Assembly: GCA_001770785.1 (NCBI GenBank)
Contig: MERZ01000129.1
Span: 7,191 to 14,051, forward strand
Length of the DNA: 6,861 nucleotides
Source of the DNA: Burkholderiales bacterium RIFCSPHIGHO2_12_FULL_61_11
GTDB taxonomy: Bacteria; Pseudomonadota; Gammaproteobacteria; Burkholderiales; Burkholderiaceae_C
Direction: 5' to 3'
In this document: positions 6,061-6,861 of the stretch, piece by piece
Position numbering within the stretch: position 1 is the first letter of the stretch
Layout: each line of letters opens with the position of its first letter
Notes under the pieces: generated by a model
What the model was told of the DNA's origin: nothing
What the model saw: only the letters and a program-made list of their open reading frames with translations
Databases searched by the model: none
Translations under genes and position numbers: made by a program

Positions 6061-6861
6061 ATGAATTCAAGAAGACAGTTTTTCCAGATGGCCGGTCTTG
6101 CCGGAGGCGCAGTAGCAGCCGCCGCAGTGAGCCGTGTCGCCATGGCAGCTTTGCCTGAACCGGTTTTCCAGACCAAACCCGATACGATGCCACCTTTGGT
6201 ACCGCACAACGGGCGGCCCTACAACCCGGTGGTGACCTTGAACGGCTGGACGCTGCCCTGGCGCATGAACAACGGCGTAAAGGAATTTCACCTGGTGGCA
6301 GAACCCGTGGTGCGCGAGATGGCGCCGGGCATGAAGGCCCACCTGTGGGGTTACAACGGCCAGTCACCCGGCCCCACCATCGAGGTTGTCGAAGGTGACC
6401 GGGTACGTATTTTCGTCACTAACAGACTGCCCGAGCACACCAGCATTCACTGGCACGGTCAACGCCTGCCAAACGGCATGGACGGCGTGGGCGGGTTGAC
6501 GCAGAAAGCCATCGACCCGGGCAAGACTTTCGTCTACGAATTTGTCGCGCGCAGACCCGGTACCTTCATGTACCACCCGCATGCGGATGAAATGACGCAG
6601 ATGGCCATGGGCATGATGGGCTTCTGGATTACGCATCCCAAAACAAAGCACCCGTTGATCGACGAGGTTGACCGCGACTTCGTGTTCCTGCTCAATGCCT
6701 ACGACATCGACCCTGGCAGCTACACCCCGAAAATCATGACCATGCTCGACTTCAATCTATGGAGCTGGAACAGCCGGATTTTTCCGGGTATCGACTCGCT
6801 CAACGTGCGCAAGAACGACAAAGTGCGTATCCGTATGGGCAACCTGACCATGACCAACCAT
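6061..6861 (+). CDS. Multicopper oxidase (periplasmic Cu(I) oxidase), Tat-exported, cut by the window end
   Basis: The first 267 residues are present. The N-terminus has a twin-arginine signal (NSRRQFFQMAG, hydrophobic Ala/Gly stretch, cleavage near AMAA), so the protein is exported folded with copper loaded. The first cupredoxin domain includes YNGQSPGPTIEVVEGDRVRI and the copper motif SIHWHG (His130 and His132). The second motif is MYHPHADE (His172 and His174). Together these supply the first half of the type 2/type 3 trinuclear ligands. A Met-rich stretch follows (M178 to M186). The second domain begins at about 205 (DFVFLLNAYDIDPG), and the last residues, NLTMTNH, stand just where the next His motif would begin. 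The wording NGRPYNPVVTLNGWTLPWRM marks the type of oxidase found in Cus-type islands rather than plasmid PcoA. Known members oxidise Cu(I) to the less toxic Cu(II). No frameshift is seen. Confidence 0.93.
   Translation, partial: MNSRRQFFQMAGLAGGAVAAAAVSRVAMAALPEPVFQTKPDTMPPLVPHNGRPYNPVVTLNGWTLPWRMNNGVKEFHLVAEPVVREMAPGMKAHLWGYNGQSPGPTIEVVEGDRVRIFVTNRLPEHTSIHWHGQRLPNGMDGVGGLTQKAIDPGKTFVYEFVARRPGTFMYHPHADEMTQMAMGMMGFWITHPKTKHPLIDEVDRDFVFLLNAYDIDPGSYTPKIMTMLDFNLWSWNSRIFPGIDSLNVRKNDKVRIRMGNLTMTNH

Overview
The window is part of a copper (possibly also silver) resistance cluster from a Gram-negative bacterium. It most resembles a betaproteobacterium of the order Burkholderiales, judging by moderately high GC, CopRS- and TolC-type proteins typical of that group, and a multicopper oxidase of the type found in metal-resistance islands there. 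The genus cannot be fixed from the sequence, and I cannot tell whether the cluster is on a plasmid or the chromosome. The patchwork of intact genes, gene remnants and spacer DNA suggests a mobile or accessory region.

Left part (1-825, minus strand): a 91-residue membrane-anchored Cys/Gly/His-rich protein is followed, through a 4-base ATGA overlap, by the first ~45 codons of a cytochrome c haem-lyase gene (ccmF). Within about 20 bases this switches frame into the C-terminal TPR part of ccmI, which runs off the left edge. This looks like an internal deletion that removed most of ccmF, presumably ccmG and ccmH, and the front of ccmI. Upstream is an inverted repeat (922-939) that could be the operator of an OmpR-type metal regulator.

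Middle left (940-1688): about 750 bases without a recognisable gene. It holds one stem-loop and no convincing terminator.

Middle (1689-3715, minus strand): an overlapping copS-copR pair encodes a heavy-metal sensor kinase and its OmpR-family response regulator. Just upstream of copR lies a perfect palindrome with ATGACA-N4-TGTCAT at its core, very like the CusR/CopR box of E. coli. It sits between copRS and the genes reading rightwards, so it probably serves autoregulation and divergent activation.

Right part (3984-6861, plus strand): a small exported, possibly truncated protein; a 121-residue exported protein of a kind seen next to metal efflux genes; a TolC/CusC-type outer-membrane lipoprotein, ATGA-coupled to it; and the first 267 residues of a Tat-exported multicopper oxidase cut by the window edge. 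The likely logic is that CopS senses periplasmic copper and CopR activates the rightward operon. The multicopper oxidase then oxidises Cu(I) in the periplasm, and the TolC-type channel serves an RND efflux pump whose other subunits (CusB/CusA-like) would be expected beyond the right edge. I see no wholly new system. The most distinctive points are the ccmF'-'ccmI scar, the two different operator-like palindromes, and the small uncharacterised proteins.
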